64,000 bases of DNA from Polyporus tsugae (Eukaryota; Basidiomycota; Agaricomycetes; Polyporales; Polyporaceae), in NCBI GenBank assembly GCA_024305745.1, contig JAHRBS010000001.1:2294001-2358000 (forward strand), in the 5' to 3' direction. Of the stretch, positions 54,701-64,000 are shown piece by piece. The notes below the pieces were generated by a model that saw nothing but the letters and a program-made list of their open reading frames with translations, was not told the DNA's origin and searched no databases. Position 1 is the first letter of the stretch, and each line of letters starts with the position of its first letter. Made by a program: the position numbers and the translations under genes.

Positions 54701-57700
54701 CCTCATACGTACTGCACAGCGCACACAAGCATTCTGAATCGATATTTAGCAAAGACCCAATGCTTGGCAACATCCCCAGCGTCCGGCCTTTGCGGTCTGT
54801 TGGGCGAGCCTCGAGCCAATATTCGCAGTCGCGGTATGTACATATGTACTAGTACTAACCGGTAAGCATCGTCGCTCACAATTCGAACCCCTCGCGCAGA
54901 AGAGAGCCACCCCGGGAGTCATGGGTACCGCAGACGTGAGAGCCGCGTGGCGTTCTCGCCCGTCCGACGGGTCAGCTGCTGGTAACAGCTTCCGCGCGCA
55001 CTGCACTCGACTCAATCGCGACTGAATGGCCTGGGAGCCGCTGCGCCCACGCCCGCCCGAGATCGCACTCAGCAGTCAGAGGGGCCTACGGAGAGCTTGG
55101 GATTTGGGGGCGGGCGGGCGCGCGGCCCTGGCAGCTGCTGCGCGGGTGCCAATGGCCATGGGGCTTCTCGCAAATTGTGCTGGAGGTTGTTCGAGTTTTT
55201 CTTGCACACTCTGCTTCCAGGCGGCTTCTGAGATCTGAGCAGCAGCCAAAACGTCGGAATGCACGCGCGCAGAACCCGGCCTCTTCCCGATGCCAGAACA
55301 GATGCGTTCTCCCGGCGACGTCGATGGCGGCCGATGGCGATTGCATTTGCATTTGCTTTCGCCACCTGAGCTGGCACGTCCGGAGTCCGAGCGTCGAACG
55401 AAGGGAACCTGGAAGATCGTCGCTACGCCACAGCTGGCCTCTAGCCTCTAGCTACGACCCAGAACGCGGCGCGAATGCTTGCTGCGGCGTGCGTGAGCCC
55501 TAGGCCATACATCAGCATCTTTGCCAAGTATGCCTGCCACCCCTCCGGATCCCCACCTCAAGAAGCGTTCTGGATCTGGGAACGCTCCAATCTGGTCGCA
55601 CCCTGCGATTTTCCATTCGACGCGCGCTGACAATCCATCTTCGTTCATCTCTATTGCTCCAGACTGCAGGTGCCACGCTACCATGCGATTGCGGCCCAGA
55701 GCTCGCGAGAACCGCGTCGGCAAACAGGCAACTCTGCGCAGATCTGCGCGAAGGTCCGTCGCCCGTCGCCCACCACCCACGCATCCCGCGTGCCTACTAT
55801 GTACAGTATATCCACCTATGTCTATGTGGGTTTAGGCATAGGCATCCGCCCTCCGCCAAGGTCGTTCGGCTACACCCGTCTTCACGAGCATGCACACACG
55901 ATGAATTTTGTGTCCTGCTTTTGGCCGTCTGCGAATAGCTGCATAGACGACAGCGCCGACAGGACCAAAAAAGAAATTTGACCCGCTGAGTCGCGCGCAC
56001 TCAATGCATCCTTTTATTTCCAGGGCACAAGGTACCCAGGAACACCGCCCCTTCGCCTTCGAACGGACTCCGACGTCGCATCATCCCTCTCGTCTCTCGG
56101 TCAAGACGGGTTGGGATGGCCGATCCTGCCACGAATTCAAATCCGGACCCCCCATGCACGACGCACGATCGCGCCCGCGAACCCTGCGCGTGAGCAGTTT
56201 GGGCACGCATACAGTCTAATGCAGTACTGTACGTTCCTCCATGCCCGTCCGCCGTCCCTCTCGTAATGCCCCGCTGAGCGAAGCCGGACCATTTGTATGC
56301 GCTGTATTAGCGTTTGGCCCCAATCAAAGCCCCCGCACACGTCCGCAAATTCCAGTCCGAGTCTGCCGCGGTTTGTGCGGCGCCCGCGTCGTCCGCATGT
56401 CCGCATGGCCCTCACATGTGCGCGCGGCCGCGCGGCGTCCGCCGCGCTGCCCTGCAGCCTGGGGACGTGAACGCGTGAGCGGTCGCGGTCACGCGAGGGC
56501 CCGACGCAGATTTCGCGGCGCACGATGCAGATTTCGCGACGCACCATCCATTCATTTCGGGCGGAGGGGCAGAAGCATTCAGAGAAGAAGGGGCCCCCAC
56601 GCTGCGTGCAGGGGTACCCCCAGGGAAGACGTCTATTCCGCCTGGGGTCATGTTCGTTGAGTCATGTTCTTCATTTCGCTTGAGCCTCTTCAGCTGCACC
56701 GCACTGATCGTGGGCTCGACTCGTGTGCGTGCCGGGTGCGATGACGGGGATGGCGTTTGGGACCCGCGAAGATGCGCGCGTGCGAACACGGACGCGGGTG
56801 CACGGCAGGCCAGCTGCGAGGCCGGGACACGCGAAGGACGCGGCAAGGACGAGACAGCGGTGCGGTGGAGAGAGCGTGAAATAGGGTGAAGAGGCGTAGC
56901 ACCTAGGAAGCACGGAATGAAAAGGGGGAAGCATGATGAGAGGAAGAGGAATTCGAAGGGGGGGGCCCAATGCCTGAGAGGCACACCCACAACGCCCGAT
57001 GACGCATGCCACATGCGGTGGCAACGCGCTTTGCTTTGCCAGGATCGTTCAACCGCATATTGCATATTCCACCCGTCCTATTGGAGGAGGAGCACCACTA
57101 ACCTACGATCCCAGAACGCACGAGGCCGAATCATCTAGCATATACGTGCGCCGGATCGCGCGGAAATTCATCAAGAAGGTCCCCTCGCGAGGCGCGAAGT
57201 TGCAGTTGCTCCATCCCCACCTGCACGTACACGTACGCGAAGGCCTCTCTCCTGCCCCAGAGCTTGTTACTTCTCTTCTCTTGCGCGTCTGCGTTCCCTT
57301 CCGTGTTGCCGGAGCTCGGCTACACGTCAGCCCCCAGATGTGCTCATCATACTCTTTTGTGACGAGGGACACGGCCAGGCAATCGGCACTGTATATGCAG
57401 TGGGATTTGGGGTAGAACCTCGCGAGAACTCCGCACACTACCCGCCGCCGGGGGAGCGCGTTCGGTCGAAAGCCAATGCAAATGGCCACCATGCATGACC
57501 TCACGGCTGGTCCTCGCCTGCGGACCTGGGCCGGGCCCCGCTCGGCTTATGGCAGGGAACATGACCTGTCGCTGCGAACTCGAACTCGTGCTCGCTGTGC
57601 GGCAAGCCGGAAGACGCACAGCACCATATATGGCGTGAGCAACTCATTCGAAGAACCCAGGTGCCAGATGCGAGACCCAGGGGGGTCGTTGATGCAGATT

Positions 57701-59171
57701 CCCAGAAGCCATTGCATGGCATGATGACGGTCGAAAGCTGGGAAACGCTCCGGTACATAGAACCCAACGCGATCGCAACACCGCGTGCGTGGATATTCCT
57801 GAATGCGATCAACAGCGGCGCACCGTGAACCCGTTCGAATTCAGTAACGGCATTGCACTACGGTGTGGTGGAATCGACAACTCGAGCGTCAGCTCCCCGA
57901 CGGCAAGCGGTCTGAACGACCATCGACAGGATGTCAAGCGCACCGTCCTTCACCAGAGAAGCCCCTCGCTGCCAGGCCTAGACCGCGTCCGTGAATCCAC
58001 TAGGGAGCGCGCAGGCGAGAAGCTGCCAACCACGTACAGCATGCCAGTCTCGAGACACGACATGCGTAGGCTGCAGTAGACCACTCGCCGAAGGACGAGA
58101 CGAACGAGTGAAACAGCGAAGCTCGGCAATGGGGTCATTCCGCGCAGGCCAGGGGACCAGGTCACACCGCGCACCGTAGACTCACATGAGCATGATGATT
58201 CCACGGTGCGTGCGCAAGACAGAATCAGAATTGTATTAGGCAGCAATAGAAGCGTACGGGTACAGCATGCTCCGGGCCAGCTGAGCACCTTCGCTACTCG
58301 AGTCTCGAACCGGGCGGTGGGGTGTACACTCTGCCAGACGACCATAATAACATGACAGCAGCGCAGGCGGCGAAGGAATCGAACCGGGATGGTGACGACG
58401 GGATGATGCTAGTGGGGAGGGCATGAGGCGGAATGGTGGACATGGGGGCCTGGGGACGATCATAACAGCAATAACTTGGGTAGGCGCGTCGCCGCACTGG
58501 GATTGTTGGGGATGAGGATGGGGACAGCCCGGTGGATGCGGTCTGACAGAACGCAAAAACGCAGTGTGGAGATGGGTGTGGATGGGGGATGCGGACCAGA
58601 AGCCAGGGCGAGAGCGCCAGCGATTGACAAAACGCAATCGGATTCCGAAGGTACAAACGCCTTGGCAAGGGGATGTGCGTCCTCTGAGGACGCTCGACCT
58701 TGGATCGAGAGCCACACAGGCACGACGCCAGCGTCCCGCACGACAGCCTATTACCTCAACTTGACGACTTGGATGGGTTCCAGAACCTCATACCACAGCG
58801 TCGATCCACATAACGCGGTACCAGTACCCGACTTGACCCTAGCTTTGAACCTAGACTGCGATGAACGCCGCAAGCGATGCGGTTATAAACGGGATTGCGG
58901 ATTGCGGAATACGGAATACGGATGCGGAAGCAAGAGAACGCAGGTTGGACGCAAAACGACAGGATCAAACAGCCAACGGCCGACAAGCGAGACAGACGAC
59001 ACAAGACAAAACGCTGACAGGCGCATACTGTACATGGGACAGCAGCGCACCGTCTGTGGGGCACCCTAAGTTAGCACGTTCGTGCCGAGTGCCCCGCGTC
59101 TGCCTTCCGCCCCCGGTCTCCCTTCTCTTCCAAGCCGCCTTTCTGCGTCAGACGTCTGGAGGCCGCACAAT
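51720..59171. promoter_or_regulatory. Long gene-free region upstream of WOPR gene 1
   Basis: These 7.45 kb lie between the start of one WOPR gene and the stop of the next. All open frames are short and mutually overlapping, with no conserved motif. The DNA is moderately GC-rich, with CT-rich tracts and an AAACCCAAACCC-type run near 54590-54612. In Candida albicans, WOR1 has an exceptionally long upstream regulatory region; a similar role here is inference. Unrecognised non-coding transcripts are equally possible. Confidence 0.45.
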
Positions 59172-60670
59172 TCAGACGATTCCGCAGTCAAATTTCTGCA
59201 GAATGTCGTCGTCCGCGACGTCTCGTGGTGGGTAGGGATGCTTCCGGAGGTATATAAGCGGTGCGAGACTGATCGCGTGGTTCCTCCTCACCCGCGGGCT
59301 CTGCCCGCTGTTCAGATTGGGCTGGCGGGTCGCGAGCTCGTCCTCGAACCACCGCGGGGGGCCCCAGGGAGGCGGCTTCAGCGCCGGGAGGTGCACGTCC
59401 GACTGCGGAGACGGCGTCGAGAGCGGGGAGGACGAGGGCACATCGCCCTGATCGAACGTGTACAGCGACAATTGGCGGTGAGAGGACGTCGCGGCGAGAG
59501 AAGAGAAGGAGGACGAGGAGCCTGGAAGAGGGAGGGGCTTGACGTCCTGCCCGAACAGAGGGTTCCCCGACGACTCTGCGCGCGCGCGTTGGCGAGCCAT
59601 GCGCGCCGTCGCGTACTTCCCCGCGGGGACGAGGTTCCTAATCGCGGCAAGGTCAGGGATGTCGTCGATGGTGAGCAGGCGCTCAAGCGTCTCGCCGGTA
59701 AAGTACGCGACTATGATTTTGCGTTTCGGTGCGGGGAAGGGTGTGCATACAGCATGTCCGACCGGAAGGGAGGCGAGCGGCGGCGGCGGCGGGCGGTACG
59801 GGCGGTCGAGGGGTTGCATGAATATGGGCGGGTTGTTGAGCGTATCAGAGATGGGTCGATTTGAGTTGGGGCGATGGGAGCAAGCGACGGGCGATGGGAG
59901 ACGGGGAAGCGTGTGAGTGAGATCGCAGAGGTACCTAGGATAGAAGCATAAAAACATACCCAAATGCCACTTTCTCCGGCCGGTCGGCGTATCGACATAA
60001 ACCGAATAGGTCTGCTTGATGAGCCTATCTCCGAATCTGCAACCGCACGGGCAACGTCCATGCATATTCAATGATGGATAATATTGTCGGATCAAGGTTA
60101 GCTATCACATGTACGTGCATAGAAGGGACAGAAAGGGATACACGCACATGAGGGAGGAAAGTTCCTCGTCCTCCCCGAACTCAGGTAGTTTCTCCTGGTA
60201 GTATAGAAATTCCTTAAATAGCGAAGCACGAGGGGCAGCCGTTAGTTTAATCCACCAATGGGCAGCGAAACCAGTGCAACTATTGTGGCGAGACTCACAT
60301 CGCGAACTCTAGAAGGGCCCCACCGTCTGCCGTCCGTCCATCGTTCTATGCCTGTAGACTATTGATATCGGGTGTTGAGTGACTTGCAAGGCTTGTTTTG
60401 GGTGGGAGGGCACAGAGGTGAAGTAGGGGAGGAGCGTGTGATGGGGTAATGCGGTGGCGGAAGCAATGGATGAAGACATACCGAGGAGGCCTCCCCACAC
60501 GCGCTGCGCTCTTCCCACACGCAGACGCAGCCAGAGTGAATGTAGCGTCGTTCCTCGATGTCCAAGCGTCTGGAAACGATCGGGAGGAGCCCCAGGGTGA
60601 CCGCGTGGAAGATGACATGGGCATCGGAGAGAGAACGAATACGAATGCCGGTACAGGTTGGAACTTGCAT
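59172..60670 (-). CDS. WOPR-domain (Gti1/Pac2 family) transcription factor 2
   Basis: This is a second member of the same DNA-binding family. Five exons (60482-60670, 60299-60358, 60148-60212, 59960-60036, 59172-59710) sum to 930 bases, 309 residues. The first WOPR half is MQVPTCTGIRIRSLSDAHVI, GLLPIVSRRLDIEERRYIHS, VCVWEERSA and ERWTDGRRWGPSRVRDEFLY. The second half is RLIKQTYSVYVDT, RRKWHLVAYFTGETLERLLT and IDDIPDLAAIR. It keeps the WTDGRRW.PSR signature more closely than gene 1. Introns of 123, 86, 111 and 249 bases are longer than elsewhere in the window. Exon 2 uses the acceptor at 60359; the nearer AG breaks frame. A basic patch (KYATARMARQRARAES) after the domain may be a nuclear signal. 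Confidence 0.9.
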
Positions 60671-62845
60671 CGACAGCAGTAGAATGTGGCGAGTGCAATC
60701 GCTCAGAAAGCAGGGCGAATGTGTCAGAGACAAGGAGCAGTGGGGATGACAGCGATACGGACGAGCGGGCAATCAGGTTTTGAGTGCGGCGAGGACAGAT
60801 ATGAGGAAGTGGTGGGAAACTTGGGCGGTGGTGGGAGATGGACGCACGAGCGTGCCGGGGGTGTGATTGGGGAGAGCCCTGATGGGAGCATTAGCTCACC
60901 TCTGCCGGTAGAGCGATAGCTGGTCGAACCGTCGAATGCTGTGCGTCCTTGACTCCTTGTCTTCGGATTGGAAACCGTCTTCCTGACTGCCGCCCGCCTC
61001 CGCGGAGACCACCACGGCGCGCGCCAATCCTCGCTCCGGTCCTCTCGGGCGTCCTCGTTCCGTGGGCGGCGTGCACGAGGCCACCATGAGCGCACAGGCG
61101 TCCGACGATGGATTCTGCCTCGACCATCACAATAAACCAAATGGCCCTGTGGAGGGGTGAGCATTGGAGATGGCGAAGGGGCAAGACGGGGACGAACATC
61201 AGCGACGATGGCAGATGGCTTGCGGAGAAGAGAGGAGAAGCAGGCACGGCAGCTCACTTCCGTGCGGGCCAACAGCGCGAACAGCGTTTACCTCGTCCAG
61301 CCTTCGCTCTCGACGATGAGATCGCACGCTGGACACCGCCTTCCTTTCCTCCCGTCGCCTCTGTTCCAAACGCGCCAATGCACTATGTCATATCCTTCTG
61401 TGGGGAGCGACACGTGCATGTACATGCAGATCGCGGATGCGGGACGGATGCGCGATGCTCTTCGGTGCTTCTGCGTTGCCCGAATCTTCACCAGCATCGA
61501 GCCATGCGAGCCCTTTTTTCTATGGCCTCCCAATATTTGCCCAGCGGGAGACGGAGAAGATTAAGCACAACTGCCGGTACGCAATTAATTCAACATGAAC
61601 CTAATATCGACCACCATGTTGTATGCGCTGCTTACATCTGTTGTTGAGTTCCAAGGATCAGGAACCACTAGCTGTATGCTTTCCGCATGCACGGACTCTA
61701 GTAACTCCTCTTCACATCGGATGGAGTCCGGTAGACATCGATGAGCAGCCACGGACATGGAAAGCCGACGCAGGTTGCTTTCATGAATCAGGTGAGCCTG
61801 TTTTGATGACCCCATGTCCGTATACAAGAAGCCCGAGATCGCCATGGAGAGTACCGTTCGCGAGCGCATTTAGTCCAGGGAGGATGCATCGTGGGCGGCG
61901 GAAGTACGAAGGACGGTCAAAGAAGCTGTAAAGCTGTGGTGCACGACCTTCTGGCGGGACGGAGGCTGTGATCTGTCAAACATATGCATTCTGGGGGTTT
62001 AACGTTTAGGCGCTGCATGACTTCATATCCGAGGGAAATATGTGCCATAAAGCTAGGCCGGGGATGCATGCAATTGCAAGGACATAAGCCAAATTTCCAC
62101 TACCGCACCCAAAACGGTATGTGAACCCTCGACTATTCTCCGCGCCCTTCCTTTCATCCCAGTAGCGGAAGAATCAATGCACGCCATCACCGGAATGCGC
62201 CTCAGAATCTTGGCTGATGGTTACAGTCCGGATCCTTGAACGTCATATGCCTGGAAGCTGGCCCAACTAAGTCATCATCCAGAGCTAGCTGGGAACGACG
62301 GCTGCAGACTTGGAACCAGCATTGCACACGGAGTTGCCTACCAGAACTTGAGTCTTGAGAGAGGTCCCATTTTCCGGCCCTTAGTATGGAAGTTGGGTTA
62401 GTTTAACGTTTGGCAGACTTCGAACCTCCCCGCGTGACGATTCCAAAATGGACGCGTCCTCGACAAGAGCGGTCTACATCCTGAGGTACTTTCCTCTTGC
62501 CCGATTCCGGATCAGCATATAAGAACATGTACAGCCCGTGCTTGTTTGCCTTTTGCACGCACTCGATTGGAAATAAGATTACTTGGCCGTGGGTGACAAC
62601 GTCTCCTGGCTGGCACGGATGATATAGCTGCAACGACAGTGGGGGAGTAGTAGTAGACTAGCGACATATCGATATAGAATCATTTAGCATGAAATGAAAA
62701 TGAAGGAAGTCCTTGAGCAAAAGAGAAATTGAAAGCAAGCCAAAACAGCACGACGACAGATGCGCGCAGCTACTCCGCGCTCAGCACTAACTGTACAACG
62801 AGACCATACGGAACCACACGACGAGCGACGCCCAGATCGAGCCGC
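60671..62845. other. Intergenic, one doubtful frame
   Basis: About 2.2 kb between WOPR gene 2 and the next gene. A 76-residue minus frame at 62403-62633 (starting QLYHPCQPGDVVTHGQVIL) looks protein-like but I cannot connect it to exons or a family. Nothing else is supported. Confidence 0.4.
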
Positions 62846-64000
62846 CTACTCCTTGTCGTGGTACGGATCCGCGTAGCGCGACTGGCCGCCCTCGGCGCCG
62901 TACAGCGGCGCGTGCGTGCCGCTCGACTCGGTGTCGTGGATCGAGCGGTACGCCGACGGCTGCGCCTTCCCGCCACCACGGCCCCGCACGCACATGACGA
63001 TGCTGCCGATGGCGGCGAGCCCGAACAGGGACGCGAACACGATCATGAGGATCTCGAACAGTTCCGCCCGGTGTTTCCAGTAGTCGTCGTTCGTGCTGCT
63101 GCTGTCGCCTGTGTCGGCGAGGTTGCCTGCGATCTGGGTGGCGGGCGCACCCGAGGAGCTGGAGACGGTGCTGGTGGACGCGACGCCGGTGCTAGGGGAG
63201 AGGGTGCTGGCGCCGGTGCTGTAGGTGTTGCCTGGGGACGAGGTAGGAGTGCTGATGGGGGACAGCGTACTCGTGCCGACGTCAGTAGTGATGGAACCGC
63301 TGCTGTACCCCTTCAAATAGGCGTCAGGTTAGATCCTAGTAGTGGAGGTAGTTGGAGTAGCTCACAGATGCCGCACTGCTGTAGCCGGACTGGCCTGTGG
63401 ACGTGGTCGAAGCCGAACCGGGGAAGTCGTATGAGGTATAACCCTCCCAGGTCGGGGCCGGAAGAGAAAGGAGCTTGTAGTACGGCTCGTCTGAGGTCTG
63501 GTTCATACCGGCACGGAAGTAGAACGAGCTCACTGTCTCACGATGGAGGTCAAAAGATTGCTCTGAAATTGACGAGAGGAGAGGCACGTACGCAGCTGGA
63601 AGCCGATCTTGGCATCCCACTCAGGCACAGCGGCGACAGCCTGGCCTTTGGTGAAGATGGAACCAATGCACTGGTCGCCCCAAGGGTTCTTCGCGATGAG
63701 CGCGTCTTCGGCGACCTGGTACTTGGCCCCGTCGATAGAGAACTCGAAGGAGACCTTGGCGTCGCAAGGGATCTGGTAGTAGCCGAATGTCGAGTCGGGG
63801 AAGTACTTCGAGCCGGAGATATTGTAGAGACCATTGACGACCTCATCAGGGTAGGTCGACCACCTCGTGTTGGTGTAGATGTCGCCCACGTACTTCCCGG
63901 AGGGGGTGTTCGGAACAGTGCTGTTGACGGTGGTCTGCTGGCCATTGAGCCAGACAGTGCTGTCGAGGTTGAACGTGCCGTCAGGGTTGAGCGAGATCTC
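62846..64000 (-). CDS. Aspartic-peptidase-like membrane protein, 5' part beyond window
   Basis: This is the C-terminal part of a gene that continues past the window end. Exons seen are 63592-64000 (open at the 5' side), 63366-63532 and 62846-63310, with introns of 59 and 55 bases. The visible fold resembles the C-terminal lobe of A1 aspartic peptidases: DSTFGYYQIPCDAKVSFEFS, DQCIGSIFTKGQAVAAVPEW, KIGFQLLSSFYFRAGM. A Ser/Thr-rich stalk follows, then one membrane helix (ILMIVFASLFGLAAIGSIVM) and a short cytosolic tail with a tyrosine motif. Such proteins sit at the plasma membrane or cell wall. The catalytic Asp residues are not in the window, so activity cannot be judged. N-glycosylation sites (NIS, NQT) fit secretion. 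Confidence 0.6.

Noticed and set aside
58360..58450. Possible minus-strand tRNA with GGTTCGATTCC
   Set aside because: The bases around the T-loop do not pair into a stem and no acceptor stem was found.
51720..59171. Many 60-200 residue open frames in the gap between WOPR genes
   Set aside because: They overlap on all frames, as GC-rich DNA does by chance, and none has a conserved motif or splice partner.
1..64000. Transposons, CRISPR arrays or prophage-like elements
   Set aside because: No transposase or reverse-transcriptase motif, long terminal repeat or spaced repeat array was seen; small relics of transposons cannot be excluded by eye.

Overview
The window looks like nuclear DNA of a basidiomycete fungus, most likely a wood-decay mushroom of the Polyporales or a close relative. 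This rests on protein-coding genes cut by many introns of about 45-70 bases with GTRNGY-like donors, on a degenerate class II (lignin-modifying type) heme peroxidase, and on proteins of basidiomycete-typical families (DUF6533 seven-helix proteins, tandem lineage-specific paralogues). There is no operon structure, no CRISPR array and no recognisable rRNA or tRNA gene. I resolved most gene models by hand from splice signals and checked them by reading-frame arithmetic.

Layout. 1-5 kb: a truncated 5' fragment of a cysteinyl-tRNA synthetase gene, a small membrane protein gene, and an intact four-exon CoA-binding-domain gene. 5.3-15.3 kb is the most conserved block: a membrane-anchored cysteine synthase with 13 exons (one of 6 bases, one of 14), then a divergent pair, ADA2 (SAGA coactivator) and CTR9 (Paf1 complex), sharing about 600 bp of upstream DNA, then a short HIT-finger-associated protein tail to tail with CTR9. 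15.4-19 kb is decayed: half of a class II peroxidase followed by an inverted, rotted copy of the middle of CTR9. 20-30 kb: a secreted pepsin-like protease, a decayed WD40 gene, a SET-domain lysine methyltransferase, a CUE-domain protein and a conserved helical nuclear-looking protein. 31-41.5 kb: a DUF6533 membrane protein with a damaged middle, a convergent seven-helix membrane protein, GWT1 of the GPI-anchor pathway, and a long serine-rich membrane protein whose C-terminal module is shared with the gene at 2.4-3.4 kb. 41.8-45.6 kb: a tandem pair of paralogous helical proteins of unknown function with shared micro-exons. 45.9-47.8 kb: an intronless F-box gene. 50.1-60.7 kb: two WOPR (Gti1/Pac2) transcription factor genes in the same orientation, with about 7.4 kb of apparently gene-free DNA upstream of the first. 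62.8-64 kb: the 3' part of a membrane-anchored aspartic-peptidase-like gene that runs off the window.

How they may act together. Most neighbours are functionally unrelated, as is normal for fungi. Possible functional couplings are ADA2/CTR9 (both transcription by RNA polymerase II, one shared promoter region) and the two WOPR regulators. The decayed segments (tRNA synthetase, peroxidase, CTR9, WD40) suggest repeated segmental duplication and loss in this region.
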